Part shown: one piece after another, positions 50,626 to 62,500 of the stretch
Layout of the letters: every line of letters starts with the position of its first letter
How positions within the stretch are numbered: position 1 is the first letter of the stretch
Assembly: GCA_020629965.1 (NCBI GenBank)
Contig: JAHDCG010000006.1
Span: 24,669 to 88,668 of the forward strand
DNA: 64,000 nucleotides
DNA from: Saprospiraceae bacterium
GTDB taxonomy: Bacteria > Bacteroidota > Bacteroidia > Chitinophagales > Saprospiraceae
Reading direction: 5' to 3'
The notes under the pieces: generated by a model
Told to the model about the DNA's origin: nothing
The model's database searches: none
The model's input: the letters and a program-made list of their open reading frames with translations, nothing else
Made by a program: the position numbers and the translations under genes

Positions 50626-53600
50626 ATGAAAAAAATCTACTTAATGAGCCTTTTTTGCCTAATCGCAAATCTGCTGCTCGCTCAATCAATTACCGTCACC
50701 GGCACTGTCAAAGATGCCGGCACGGAAACACCCCTGATCGGGGTCAACGTCTTGGAAAAAGGCGGCGCCGGCGGTACGGTCACGGACACCGACGGCACTT
50801 ACACCATTCGCCTCAGCGACTCGGATGCCGTTTTGACTTTTACCTATGTCGGCTATGAAGAAAATGCGATTGCCGTCAACGGGCGCAAAAGCATCGACGT
50901 CATGCTGTCCGAGTCTTCGTCTTTGCTGAATGAAGTCGTCGTGACCGCCCTCGGTTTAGAGCGCGAAACCAAAGACCTCGGCTACGCTGTGCAGAGTTTG
51001 GATGCCCGCGAAGTTTCGGAAGTAAAATCTCCGAATTTCGTCGATAACTTGGCGGGTCGCCTGGCGGGTGTCAGCGTGAGTCAAGGCGCGACAGGAGTGG
51101 GTTCTACTTCCAAAATCACCATTCGCGGCGAGGCTTCTTTTACCAATAACAACCCGCTTTTTGTCGTGGACGGCACGCCGATTAACAACAACTCCGTCGT
51201 GCCTTTTACGAGCGACGCGGCGGCGGGTTTTCAGGAAATCGACTTCGGTAACGGAGCCATGGAGGTCAATCCCGACGACATCGCTTCCGTGTCCGTACTG
51301 AAAGGCCCCTCGGCGGCGGCACTTTACGGCACGCGGGCTTCTAACGGCGTGGTCATTATTACGACCAAAGACGGCTCCCGGCAAAAGGGTTTCGGCATCA
51401 GTTTTAACTCGACTTTACTCACGGAGTCCGCTTTTCAACTGCCCGAATTTCAAAACGATTACGGTCAGGGCAACTCGGGAGAATTTGAGTTCGTTGACGG
51501 TCTCGGCGGCGGTACAAACGACAACATCACGTACAGTTGGGGGCCGCGCACCGACCAAGGTACAAACATTGCTCAATTCGACAGCCCCGTAACCCTCGCC
51601 GACGGTACGGTGGTGCGCGGCGGCGATGTCGCGGTACACGGCGGTCTGCCGATTACGCCGACACCTTTCGTTTCGCACCCGAATAATTTGAAAGATTTTT
51701 ACGAAACGGGCTTTACGGCTATCAATAATCTGTCGATTTCATCGGGTTTCGAGCGCGGTAATTTCCGCCTGTCGCTCACCGATTTGCGCAACAATTCCAT
51801 TATTCCCGGCGTCAATTTAGACCGCAAAACGGTCGCGGCAAAAATGACTTTTCGCCCCGTTGATAAACTGCGCATCAATACTTCCGTGAATTACATTAAC
51901 TCTCAGAGTGACAACCGTCCGTCGGGCGGCTACGGTTCCGAGAATATCAACTACTCGCTCGTCGCTTGGGGGCCGCGTTCTATGGATACGGAGGTGCTGC
52001 GCGACTACTGGCAGCCGGGTTTGGAAGGTTTGCAGCAGTATTCTTTTAATTACACTTTCTTCGACAATCCTTACTTTATTTTGTTGGAAAATCGCAATGC
52101 CTTTAACCGCGACCGCGTCTTCGGAAACGTGACGGCAACTTACGATTTCAATTCCAAATTCAGCGCGACTCTGCGCACAGGCATGGACTATTCCGACGAA
52201 CTGCGTCAACTGCGCCGCGCTTACAGTACCAACCGCTTCCGCAACGGGGCTTACGCCGAGCACGACGTTTTTTACCGCGAAAACAACACGGATTTTCTGC
52301 TCAACTACCGCGAAGATTTGGGTGACATCACCCTCGATTTCTCCGTCGGCGGCAACCGTTTAGACCAAGTCGCCTCCACGGCACAGACGCAGGCATCGTC
52401 ATTGGCGCAACCGGGCATTTATAAATTATCGAACGCCGCCTCGCCTTTGGAACGCTTTGAGTTTGCGACCGAAAAACGCATCAACAGCGTGTACGGCTTC
52501 GCCAAATTGGGCTTCCGCGACTACCTTTTCCTCGACATCACAGGCAGAAACGATTGGTCTTCCGCCCTCGCTACTCCCGAAAATGCGGACAATGCTTCGT
52601 TCTTTTACCCGAGCGTTTCGGCTTCTTTCATTCTCTCGAAAGTCGTGCCTTTACCCGAGGCGATTTCTTTCGCCAAGTTCCGCGCTTCGTGGGCACAGGT
52701 CGGTAACGACACCGCGCCTTACCAAACGGCGGGCGCATTTATCGCACAAACGCCGTTTAACTCCGCGCCGACTTTCAGCGCACAGAGCGTCATCGCCGCA
52801 CAGGGTTTGCTGCCCGAGCAGACGACCTCTTTGGAATTGGGTGCCGACCTGCGTTTCTTCGACGACCGCGTGCGTTTAGATGCGACTTACTACAATACTT
52901 TGACCGAAAATCAGATTATTTCTTTGCCGATTTCCGTGACCTCGGGCTACGAGCAGCGCGTGATTAACGGCGGTACGGTGCGCACCACGGGCATCGAAGC
53001 TATTGTCGGTCTGACGCCGATTTACAACTCTGATTTTCGTTGGGACTCTTACCTCAACTTCAGCACCAACGAAGCTATCGTCGAGTCGCTGCCGGACGAA
53101 GCGGGTCGCCTGACGCTCGCCTATTCCCGCGTGTACGACAATACGAATCAGACGGTTTGGTTTCAGGTGGAAGAAGGCGGTCGCATCGGCGATATGTACG
53201 GCACGGGTTACGCGCGCAACGACGCGGGCGATTTCCTCATCGACGCCGACGGCCGCTACATCGTCGATAACGAACTGCAACTTTTGGGCAATTACAACCC
53301 CGATTTCACTCTGGGTTGGAGCAATAATTTACGCTACAAAAACTGGAATATGAGTTTCCTTTTCGATTGGCGACAAGGCGGTGTTTTGGTCTCACGTACC
53401 CAAGCACTGGCGGGCGTCGGCGGGCAATTAGCGGAAACGGGCAACCGCGACAACGACATCGTAGCCGAGGGCGTAGTAAACGTCGGCACGGAAGAAGCAC
53501 CGCGCTTCGAGCCGAATACGACGGCGGTTTCGCCCGAGCAATTTTACCGTCAGTTTTACGATCGCAATCACGAAGAAAACAACACCTACGACGCGAGTTA

Positions 53601-53844
53601 CATCAAGCTGCGTTCTTTCGCCGTCGGCTACACTTTCAAGTCGGACGACGACAGCGGTTTTTTCCGCAAGGGCAGAAATTTGAACCTCTCGCTCATCGGT
53701 CGTAACTTGTTTGCTTTCAGCGAAATTCCGCATTTCGACCCGGAGCAGTTAGCGGTGCAGGGCAATAATTTTGTCAGCGGCGTGGAAGATATGAGCTACG
53801 CGACTTCGCGGAGTATCGGGGTGAAAATTGGGTTTGATTTTTAG
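50626..53844 (+). CDS. SusC/RagA-type TonB-dependent outer-membrane transporter
   Basis: The protein has 1072 aa from the ATG at 50626, which starts the signal peptide (MKKIYLMSLFCLIANLLLAQ); an earlier ATG at 50425 is not needed. CarboxypepD_reg-like domain (about 23-100: VTGTVKDAGTETPLIGVNV ... FTYVGYEE). Plug domain (about 110-240: LAGRLAGVSVSQGATGVGS, NPLFVVDGTPI, SVLKGPSAAALYGTRASNGVVIITTK), with the family's LYG.RA.NGVI signature. Barrel up to SRSIGVKIGFDF. SusC proteins form the pore of a pedal-bin importer for glycans or peptides. The SusD partner is encoded 311 bases downstream. The ligand is not evident, since no glycoside hydrolase is adjacent. Confidence 0.95.
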   Translation: MKKIYLMSLFCLIANLLLAQSITVTGTVKDAGTETPLIGVNVLEKGGAGGTVTDTDGTYTIRLSDSDAVLTFTYVGYEENAIAVNGRKSIDVMLSESSSLLNEVVVTALGLERETKDLGYAVQSLDAREVSEVKSPNFVDNLAGRLAGVSVSQGATGVGSTSKITIRGEASFTNNNPLFVVDGTPINNNSVVPFTSDAAAGFQEIDFGNGAMEVNPDDIASVSVLKGPSAAALYGTRASNGVVIITTKDGSRQKGFGISFNSTLLTESAFQLPEFQNDYGQGNSGEFEFVDGLGGGTNDNITYSWGPRTDQGTNIAQFDSPVTLADGTVVRGGDVAVHGGLPITPTPFVSHPNNLKDFYETGFTAINNLSISSGFERGNFRLSLTDLRNNSIIPGVNLDRKTVAAKMTFRPVDKLRINTSVNYINSQSDNRPSGGYGSENINYSLVAWGPRSMDTEVLRDYWQPGLEGLQQYSFNYTFFDNPYFILLENRNAFNRDRVFGNVTATYDFNSKFSATLRTGMDYSDELRQLRRAYSTNRFRNGAYAEHDVFYRENNTDFLLNYREDLGDITLDFSVGGNRLDQVASTAQTQASSLAQPGIYKLSNAASPLERFEFATEKRINSVYGFAKLGFRDYLFLDITGRNDWSSALATPENADNASFFYPSVSASFILSKVVPLPEAISFAKFRASWAQVGNDTAPYQTAGAFIAQTPFNSAPTFSAQSVIAAQGLLPEQTTSLELGADLRFFDDRVRLDATYYNTLTENQIISLPISVTSGYEQRVINGGTVRTTGIEAIVGLTPIYNSDFRWDSYLNFSTNEAIVESLPDEAGRLTLAYSRVYDNTNQTVWFQVEEGGRIGDMYGTGYARNDAGDFLIDADGRYIVDNELQLLGNYNPDFTLGWSNNLRYKNWNMSFLFDWRQGGVLVSRTQALAGVGGQLAETGNRDNDIVAEGVVNVGTEEAPRFEPNTTAVSPEQFYRQFYDRNHEENNTYDASYIKLRSFAVGYTFKSDDDSGFFRKGRNLNLSLIGRNLFAFSEIPHFDPEQLAVQGNNFVSGVEDMSYATSRSIGVKIGFDF

Positions 53845-53877
53845 GAGGGAGAGATTTTAAATATTAAACTTTTACGG

Positions 53878-54082
53878 GTGTCTGACACTTCTGCCGCTAC
53901 GAAAACAGGAATTTTAGTTTTTTTAAAACGAATGTTTATGCGAGCAGTGTCTGACACCTTTTTTGGACTAAGCCTGTACTTTTTTCGAAAAAGAAAAAAC
54001 AGGTGTCAGACACTACTCACTCTTGATTTTAGTGGTTAAAAAAATGATTACGAGTCATCTGCATAAGATAAGTGTCAGACAC
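53878..54082. repeat. REP/BIME-like cluster: four GTGTCWGACAC motifs in symmetric array
   Basis: GTGTCTGACAC at 53878 and 53947 is followed by GTGTCAGACAC at 54003 and 54072. The spacing is 69, 56 and 69 bases, giving two inverted units of about 80 bases, each with two motifs. Each motif is itself a palindrome apart from its central base. The element fills most of the gap between susC-like and susD-like genes. Related copies lie at 10478-10677. Confidence 0.8.
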
Positions 54083-54113
54083 CTTTTAACATAACGGGCG
54101 GTCGGCGAGCCTG

Positions 54114-54147
54114 ACAACGGGCAACGGTCAACCGACAACCGTCAACT
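54114..54147. repeat. Heptad array NCAACSG x4-5 just before the SusD start
   Basis: ACAACGG GCAACGG TCAACCG ACAACCG TCAACT keeps a 7-bp period and ends eight bases before the susD-like ATG. The units are variants of the CCGACAA family seen after guaB and at the trehalase start. Confidence 0.8.
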
Positions 54148-54155
54148 AAAAAAAA

Positions 54156-55598
54156 ATGAAAAATACAATATACATTTTCGCAACGCTGCTGCTTTTGGCG
54201 GTCGGTTGCACCAAGGATTTCACAGAAATCAATACCAATCCTAATGCACCGATTGAGGTGCAGCCGAGTCTTTTGCTGCGGCAGGTAATTTATAATTACG
54301 GTGACGAAATGGCCTACGAGGGCTTTACGGCGGGTAACTTATTGGGGCAATATTTTACCATGGTCGATTTTAATTTATTCGACCGTCATGCTTTGAGTTC
54401 GCCGCAGGTCGGGGGAAATCCCTGGCCCGTTATTTACCGCAATTTGCGAGATAACGAGTTGATTTTGGAGCAGTCGCGTACCAATGCGGCGGCGGCGGTT
54501 TACGAAGGTCCGGCTTTGATACTAAAGGCTTACATGACTGCGGCTTTGACCGATATTTACGGTGATGTGCCGTATTTCAATGCGCTGCAAGGTCAGTCCG
54601 GTACGGTGACGCCCGCTTACGACAGCCAAGAGGATATTTATCTGGCGGAAAACGGTATTCTGGATAATTTGGTAAAGGGTATCGCGGCGATTGAGGCTTA
54701 CGAAGGCACGATTGCGCTCGAAGGCGATGTGTTGTACAACGGAAACCTGGACAACTGGGTAAAATTTGCCAACTCGTTGCGTATTAAGTATTTGATGCGT
54801 ATTTCGCGGGCGGAAGAAGTTTTTCAGACGCTGAATGAAATCTTTTTAGAGGGCAATTTTATCACAGAAAATTCGGAAAACGCCGCTTTCAGTTTTACCG
54901 ACGGACAACCGAATAACTTCCGCATGGCAAATTTGCGCGCGGGAGATTTCAACCTGTTTATTATGTCCGAAACGAGCGAAGAACTCTTTGCGGAATACAA
55001 CGACCCGCGTGTGGCAACTTTTTTCCGTCCTGCCCAAAATGCGGAAGAAGACGCACCGTTCCAAGGCTTTCTCAACGGACCGGATGCTGCGGCGACGTCG
55101 ATTTCGGTCGCCGATTTCTCGCTGACGGGTACAATTTTTCGCGAAAACACGGGCAGATTGGACGCGAACTTCATGACCGCCGCAGAGGTGCATTTTCTGC
55201 TCGCCGAAGCTGCCGAAATTGGTTTCATTGAACCTATATCAGGTAAGGATTTATACGAGACCGGCGTACAATTATCTTTTGATTATTGGCAAACGGAAAT
55301 GCCTGACAATTATTTGACTGAAGGCGCTGCCGAGTACGGTATCAGTAATGCTATCGAGCAAATTCTCACTCAAAAGTGGATGCACAACATCATCAACGGC
55401 TACGAAGGTTGGATTGAGTGGCGCAGAACGGGCTTTCCGGAACTAAAAACGGTAGCGGCGAGTCTGAACAACGGTTTAATTCCTGTCAAAATGCCTTACC
55501 CGCCGGACGAACAGGCGCTGAACACGGAGAGCTATAACGCAGTAATCGGGAGCGAGGGGAATAGTGTGAATCGGGCAACTTGGTGGGACGCGGAGTGA
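54156..55598 (+). CDS. SusD/RagB-like outer-membrane lipoprotein
   Basis: The protein has 480 aa. The lipoprotein signal ends LLLLAVGC (Cys at about residue 18). The SusD-like core follows: NTNPNAPIEVQPSLLLRQVIYNYGDEMA, ALILKAYMTAALTDIYGDVPYFNAL (TPR helices), and FLLAEAAEIGF near the end. The C-terminal EQILTQKWMHNIINGYEGWIEWRRTGFPEL is typical of the SusD-like 2 subfamily. It forms the lid of the SusC transporter encoded just upstream and binds the ligand at the cell surface. An 8-unit heptad array begins in its stop codon. Confidence 0.93.
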   Translation: MKNTIYIFATLLLLAVGCTKDFTEINTNPNAPIEVQPSLLLRQVIYNYGDEMAYEGFTAGNLLGQYFTMVDFNLFDRHALSSPQVGGNPWPVIYRNLRDNELILEQSRTNAAAAVYEGPALILKAYMTAALTDIYGDVPYFNALQGQSGTVTPAYDSQEDIYLAENGILDNLVKGIAAIEAYEGTIALEGDVLYNGNLDNWVKFANSLRIKYLMRISRAEEVFQTLNEIFLEGNFITENSENAAFSFTDGQPNNFRMANLRAGDFNLFIMSETSEELFAEYNDPRVATFFRPAQNAEEDAPFQGFLNGPDAAATSISVADFSLTGTIFRENTGRLDANFMTAAEVHFLLAEAAEIGFIEPISGKDLYETGVQLSFDYWQTEMPDNYLTEGAAEYGISNAIEQILTQKWMHNIINGYEGWIEWRRTGFPELKTVAASLNNGLIPVKMPYPPDEQALNTESYNAVIGSEGNSVNRATWWDAE

Positions 55599-55652
55599 TG
55601 TACGATGTACGATGTACGATGTACGATGTACGATGTACGATGTACGATGTAC
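55597..55652. repeat. Heptad array, 8 x GATGTAC abutting the SusD stop codon
   Basis: Eight perfect copies of GATGTAC begin with the last two bases of the TGA stop codon of the SusD-like gene. As a 7-bp unit it reads differently in the three frames and encodes nothing recognisable. Confidence 0.95.
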
Positions 55653-56472
55653 GAAATTTACACTTTTTTATTGATAGAAATGCGAGCGAGACGGATTGTT
55701 TCGTTCGCATTTTTTATCGGATTTCATTATTCGGACAATCTTTTCCGACACACATATACCAATCGTTTTACATTTTTAAAAAAATAAATATTTTATTTTT
55801 TTAATTCGTTTATTTTCTTCATATCTCATCTATACATTTTTTCTCTAATTGTACCGGTTTACTCTTCAATTTTTTAAATATACAATAAAAATTACATACT
55901 TATATTTTGCCCGAAAGACATATACGACCTATTCTTAAATTAACAAAAAACGTCTTGTATCGGTACGGCTTTTGCAAATATCAAAATAACTGCGCTTATT
56001 GTGCGCGACATTCTTATTTCCTGCGAAAAGCAAAAGACAACACTACACGAAAAGATTGGTTTTAAAATGCACATCTCCCCCTTTTGGCATTTAAAAAATC
56101 GGTGTTTCACTATGAGAAGAAAAAACGGTTTTAGGTTTCGCTCGTCGATTCAACAATTCATCCCGACTAAAGTGCGGGACAGGCCTCTTCAACGACTCAA
56201 CAACATTAGCTTCTCTCCTTTTCGGCTTTTCATAAACATAAAATTTTGTCGGTTTTGACCTCGACGTTTGTGTATTTCATAAGCGGGTAAATTCCTTTGT
56301 TCGAGTCAAAATTTCAAAACCGAAAACCATAAAAACGCAGATGTATAAACGGCATCGGGCGCACACTACCGCTGTGTCCGGAATTAAAATTCACTGCCGT
56401 CAATTAAAAATTTCACAACAAAAGACAAATATAAAAAAAGGAGCAAAGGAGAGTCACAGGCTCGGGTCTTCC
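55653..56472. other. AT-rich gap between SusD-like and giant T9SS protein
   Basis: About 820 bases hold no convincing gene. The part 55740-55960 is very AT-rich. A 20-bp stretch TCCCGACTAAAGTGCGGGAC at about 56161 belongs to the hairpin family also seen near 619 and 10550. A purine-rich AAAAAAGGAGCAAAGGAGAG lies at about 56435-56454. The gap probably contains the promoter for the giant protein, but I cannot place it. Confidence 0.6.
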
Positions 56473-56504
56473 CAACCTCTCAACTCCTCAACCTCTCAAC
56501 CCTC
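56473..56504. repeat. Octamer array CAACCTCT x4 directly before giant gene
   Basis: CAACCTCT CAACTCCT CAACCTCT CAACCCTC has an 8-bp period and ends four bases before the ATG at 56508. It occupies the place of the expected ribosome-binding site, which argues for the alternative start at 56544. Confidence 0.75.
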
Positions 56505-56507
56505 CAC

Positions 56508-59500
56508 ATGAATCACAATTTTTTTATTCCAAAAATTTCTCACATGACACACTCGTACTTCTTAAAAGGAGACTTTTTCGGGTTCACCAAAACGCTGTTT
56601 GTACTGCTGTACATAACGGCTTTTTCCGTGGGCGCACAAGCCGAAAGCATCTTTGAAAACTCGGGCGCAACCTGCACCTTCGCCGCACGCGGAGAGTCAG
56701 TAGCCGCGCCGCAAACCGCCGCCGCCGCTGCCTTTGCGCCCTGCAACGTCGCTTCCGATGTCATCGGCGGTAAGGCTTACCGCGACTTTAATTACAACGG
56801 TCAGCAAGACGGTCTCGAACCCGCACAGGCAGGCATCGAAGTCTATCTTTTCACTTGCGACGCGGGCGGAGCAAGCACCGAGGCGGCTATGTCCGTCGTC
56901 ACCGATGAAAACGGCGAATACGTTTTCAACGTGACGGATTTAGATGCAATGTACCGCGTCGAATTCGTCATTCCGGAAAGTTTAGACCATCTCGGTTTTA
57001 CGACTTTTGGCCCCGAAAACGGTTCCGATGTGCAGTTTACCGCCCCCGGCACCTGCGACATTTCCGTCGGAGTCGGCAACGAAGCGGAATTTCACCAAGA
57101 CAATCCCTTCCTGACCACGCCTTGCTACATCAACGGCTCGGGCGACGAAGGCACGGAAGGCGGTGATTCTCTCGCATTTTTAGCAGTCGAATACAACGCC
57201 GAAGGTGAAAATCAAAATATCGAACTTTTCAGCGCAAAAGAAGTCGGCTCACTCTGGGGCGTTGCTTACCAACGCGCAACCAAAACGGTTTTTTCCTCGG
57301 CGGTACTGCGTCGTCACATGGGTTTCGGCCCCGGCGGCACGGGCGCAATTTATCTGATGGATGTAGCGGACATCAACAACCCGAGCATCATCGACATCAT
57401 CGACCTCGACGCTCTGGGCTTCGATACGGGCACCGACCCGCGTATCGCCGACCCGCTGCCGGGCGATTTTGACGAACCGAATCACGACACCGAAGCCTTC
57501 GGTCTGACGGCGCGGATGTCGCTCGGCGACATCGACATTTCCGACGACGGCAAGACGCTGTACGTCGTCAATCTTTTCAATAAAGAGTTGATTACCATCG
57601 ACCTGACCGACTACCAAATGACCGGCACCACTCCGGGCGCGGCGCAGATTACCTCGACTCCCATTCCCGCTTTTAACTGTGATATTGAAAATGACTGGGC
57701 GGTTTGGGGTTTGAATTTTCAGGCGGGCGACCTCTACCTCGGCGGCGTTTGCAATGCGGAAACCTCACAGGATGCCGCCAATCTGACGGCGACCGTCGTC
57801 AAATATGACGGTACGGATTTTACGGAGTTTTTCGATATGGATTTGGATTTTCAGCGCGGCGACCCGTTCAACGGCGACCAAGATGCGGAAAATATGCGCA
57901 ATCAATGGTATCCGTGGTCAGACGATTACACGGTCATTCGCACGGATGAAGTCAACGGACGCTTTGCTTACCCGCAGCCGATTTTGTCTGACATTGAATT
58001 CGACATCGACGGCTCCGTGATTTTGGGCTTTTTGGACAGAACGGCGCAAATGGGCGGCTACCTCAACTTCGGGCCCGACCCGAACGATAATACGCTCTAT
58101 TCTACTTTTTCGGGCGGAGATATGATTCGCGTTTGCAACGTAAACGGTACGCTCGTTTTGGAAGGCGCACAGCCCGAATGTACCAACCCCATCGGCGTCA
58201 ACTGGCCGCAGGGTCCCAACGGTCAGGAGTTTTATTGGGAAGACCAATTTCCCGAAAATCCGACCGGAAATCGCGACCGCTTTGTCGTCCACGCCGAAAT
58301 CGCGCTCGGTGCTTTAACGCTGTTGCCCGGTTCGGGTGACGTAACGGCAACGGTTTTTGACCCGCTGCTGCAAGTCAACTCGGGCGGTATCGCTTGGTTT
58401 GACAATACGACCGGCGGACGCGACCGCGACTACGAAGTTTTTGCTTCGGAAAGCGGCGAAGGTGTCGGTTTTCCCGGTAAGTCCAACGGCTTGGGTGATT
58501 TGGAATTGGTCTGTAATCAAGCTCCTTCCGAAATCGGTAACTACGCCTGGATTGACTGCAACGGCGACGGCATTCAAGACCCCTGCGAAGACCCGCTGCC
58601 CGGCGTGAACGTCTCGCTTTTTAAAGAAGACGGCACCTTGGTTGCGGAAACTACCACCAACGCAGTCGGTCAATATTACTTTACCGACATGATGATTGCA
58701 ATGAGCAGCACTTCCGCCGACACGAAAATTTTGCCGGCAACGACTTACTATGTGGTCTTCGGCACCGGCGGTCAATACGACAGCGACACGGAGGTTGTCA
58801 CCGTGGACGGCACCGAGTACAGCCTTACCGCTGCTGACAGCGGACAAGCCCCGAACGCAGACCTCAACGACAGCGACCCGAGCCCGGACAACATTCAGCC
58901 GTTTACCGACGGGCTGCCGGCGGCGGTTTATACCACGCCCTGCATCGGCGCGGTGAACCACACTATCGACGCGGGTTTCAGCACCGGCGTAGTGATGATT
59001 GACGTTGAAGTAACCGACGCAAGCTGCCCCGAAGCAACGGACGGCAGCATCACCGTAACCGCAACGACCGACGATGATATTGAATTGGAATACAGCATCG
59101 ACGGCGTGACTTTTCAGCCGGAAAATGTATTCGACGGTCTCGCCCCCGGCACCTACACCGTGACCGTACAGCCTGCGGGCGGCGGACAACCGGGCGAGTG
59201 CGGCGGCACCGCATCGACGGAAGTCACTGTGGGCGCGGGCGAAAATCCGGCACCTCCGACGACGACGAATTTTATGATTTGTGAAGGCGAAGAGACACCC
59301 GAAGGCATGGGATTAACGGCAATGTGTCAAGCCTGCACGGCGGCAGACGGCACAATGAGCGAAGCAATCGTTACGTGGTTTGACGCGGAAGTCGGCGGCA
59401 ATCAAGTCGCTACGGGCATGACCTACGACCCGACGGCAGACGGCACGGTCGATGAAAATCAAACGGGCGATTACGTCTTTTTTGCGCAATGTGAATGCGG

Positions 59501-62500
59501 CCCCTGTGTCAGCGACCGCAGCCCGGCGACTTTTACCGTTACCGAAAATCCGACACCCGAAATTATCGGCGACTCACTCGTTTGTCCCGATGCCTTGACG
59601 ACTTTTACCGTTGCGCCTTTAAATCCCGGTCACATTTTCACCTGGGAAGCTATGGGCAGCGGTATTGAAATCGTCGGCTCGAACACGGGCGAAACCGTCA
59701 CCGTACAAGTCACCGGCGCACCCGGCAGCGGTCCTTTTGCACTGAAAGTGACCGAAACCGGTCCTGCCGGCACTGACTGCATGGGCATGGATATGATTGA
59801 AATTTTCGTCAAAGAAGTCTTGCTTGTTTGCGACGATAATGTACAGGTTTCGCTCGACACGAACGGCTGCGCGGTCATTACGCCGGATGTCATTTTGGAA
59901 GGCATCAACGGCAGCGGCGTCGGTTGTTACGAAGTCAATATCACGACACCCGTCGGGCAAAATCTCGGCGACAAAGTGACCTGCGATAATATCGGTCAAA
60001 CGCTGACCGTCAACGTCGCAAGCCTTTGTGAAGACAACTCTTGCTGGGGTACGATTATTATCGAAGACAAACTCGCGCCCGTTTTCGACTGTGACGATTT
60101 GGCAATCGAACTGGACTGCACCGAAGACCCCGACGATGTACCCGCCCCCACAGCCACGGACAACTGCGGCGCGGTAACGGTCAATTTAGCTAACGAAATA
60201 ATTGACGAAAACGATTTTTGCGGTGACGGTGTCATCATCACGCGCACTTTTATCGCCATTGACGAAGAAGGCAACGAAAGCACCGAAAACTGCGAGCAAA
60301 CGATTATCGTTTCGCAGCCCGAATTGCCCGTTTTTCCCGAAGATATCACCTGGCAATGCGACCAATACGAAGACTACCCGAATATCACGGATGTCGCGCC
60401 GCTCGCGGCTAATATTCCCGACAACGACCCGACGACCGAAGCGATTGACGTACCGTTTTGGTTGTCACAAACGACGCTCGCGGCTACCGGCTCGGGCACG
60501 GTCGATGTGGCGGAAGGGCTGTACTGCAACTACGCGGTCAGCAGCAGCGACGATACTTTGAGCGTCTGTGTCGGTCTGAAAATTGTCAGAACCTGGACGC
60601 TGCTGAATTGGTGTACGGGTCAGGTGATTTTGGAAGATGAAAACGGCAATGACAATGTACAAGTCGTAAAAGTAACCGACCAACAGAGTCCGGTCATCGT
60701 CGGCTCCGACTTTACGGTGCAGGCGAATATTCCGGGCGAGCACCCGCAGGAATGCAAATCGACGGCGGCTATTCCGATACCGGCGGTGAACGATAATTGC
60801 AGCGCGGTATTATTGCACATTTTTACGCCGATCGGCGAGGCGGTTTACGTTAACGGCGAAGACGCAACGGACGGTGCTTTCATCCCCGCGCCGGGTTTGG
60901 AAACAGGTACGCATACGCTGACTTTCATTGCGGCGGACGAATGCGACAACCAAACGACGACCCAATTTGAAGTCACCGTGACCGACGAACTCGCGCCGAC
61001 CGTCATTTGCGACGAAATCACGGATGTGGTCTTAAACTCACAGGGCATTGCGACGGTACAGGCTATCGCTTTCGACGACGGCTCGAATGATAACTGCTGC
61101 ATCGACGACTTTTTTGTAAAGCGCGTCAGCGACCCGGAAACGGCTTTTGCGGAGGAAATCATTTTTAACTGCGACGAGGCGGGCGAAACCGTGCCGGTGA
61201 TGATGCAGGTCGTCGATTGCTACGGCAACAGCGCGGCGTGTACCATTGAAGTGAATGTAGAAGATAAATCTAATCCGCTGTGTTTTGCGCCGCAAGACAC
61301 GACTGTTACTTGCATTAATTATTTTAATCAAGAAGTCGATTACAGCGATACGGAAGTGTTGGAAGAACTCTTCGGTACGGCAATCGCGAGCGATAATTGC
61401 GAAGCAACCGTTACCGAGTCCGCACCGATTATCAACGTCGATAATTGCGGCAACGGCAGCATCATTCGTAATTTCATCGCCGAAGACCAATTCGGCAACC
61501 AAAGTACGGGCTGCTCACAAACGATTTTCGTGGAATACGCCCCCGAATATACCTTGACTTTCCCGGCGGATTTCGACGGCAGTTGCGGCGAATTGCCCGA
61601 AGAGGCAAACGTCTTTATTGAGTCGGAAAACTGTGATTTAATCGCGGTCAGCACCGAAGACCAAGTCTTTAATTTGAGTGACGACGGCGCGTGTTACAAA
61701 ATTATTCGCCGCTATGAAGTCATCAACTGGTGTACTTATGTTTCGGGCGAAACGCCGGTACAATTTAACGATGAATTTACCGTCGAGCCGGGCGAAATCA
61801 TCGACGAAACGACTTTCGACAATGCGGGCATTCTCATTTACACACAAAATATCAAAATCACGGACGACATCGCTCCCGTACTTTCTTACGCCGGCGAAAC
61901 CGAATTTTGTATCAACGACGCCTGCATCGAAGGCGCGGTCAGCTTACCGATTGACATCGACGAAAACTGCACGAGCGACTTGGATATTCTTTGGTTTCTC
62001 GACGCAAATAACAACGGAGAATTCGACGCCAACGGCGGCGGACTTTTTGACGGCACGGCTCCTTTGGGCGACCACCGTTTGCTTTACATCGTAGAAGACG
62101 GCTGCGGCAACGCGGCGACGACCGAAATTTTATTCAGCGTAGTCGATTGCAAAGCTCCCGTGGCGTATTGCACGAGCGGTATCATCATCGATCTCATGGA
62201 CACCAACCCGCCGATGGTACAGGTGTGGGCGAGCGACCTCGATGCGGGCAGTTTTGACAACTGCGGCGGCGAAGTCACCTTTGCTTTCAGCGAAAATCCC
62301 TTAGACACGGGTTTGGTTTTAACCTGTACGGACGTATCGAATCAGACGACCCCGGTCAATATTTACGTGTTCGACGAGTCGGGTAATTTTGATTACTGCC
62401 TGACTCAAATCATCGTACAAGACAACGCAAGCACAAGCAACGGCAACCCCTGCATCGGCAGCGACGACCCCGTCATCGCGGGCATTATTGCCACCGAAAC

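Noticed and set aside
56001..56258. 85-codon frame in the gap before the giant gene
   Set aside because: It is basic and low-complexity in character, lacks a ribosome site, and runs through a GACTAAAGT-type repeat. It is not supported as a gene.
58314..59189. 291-codon minus-strand frame in the giant gene
   Set aside because: It is antisense to repetitive extracellular domains and has no features of a real protein.
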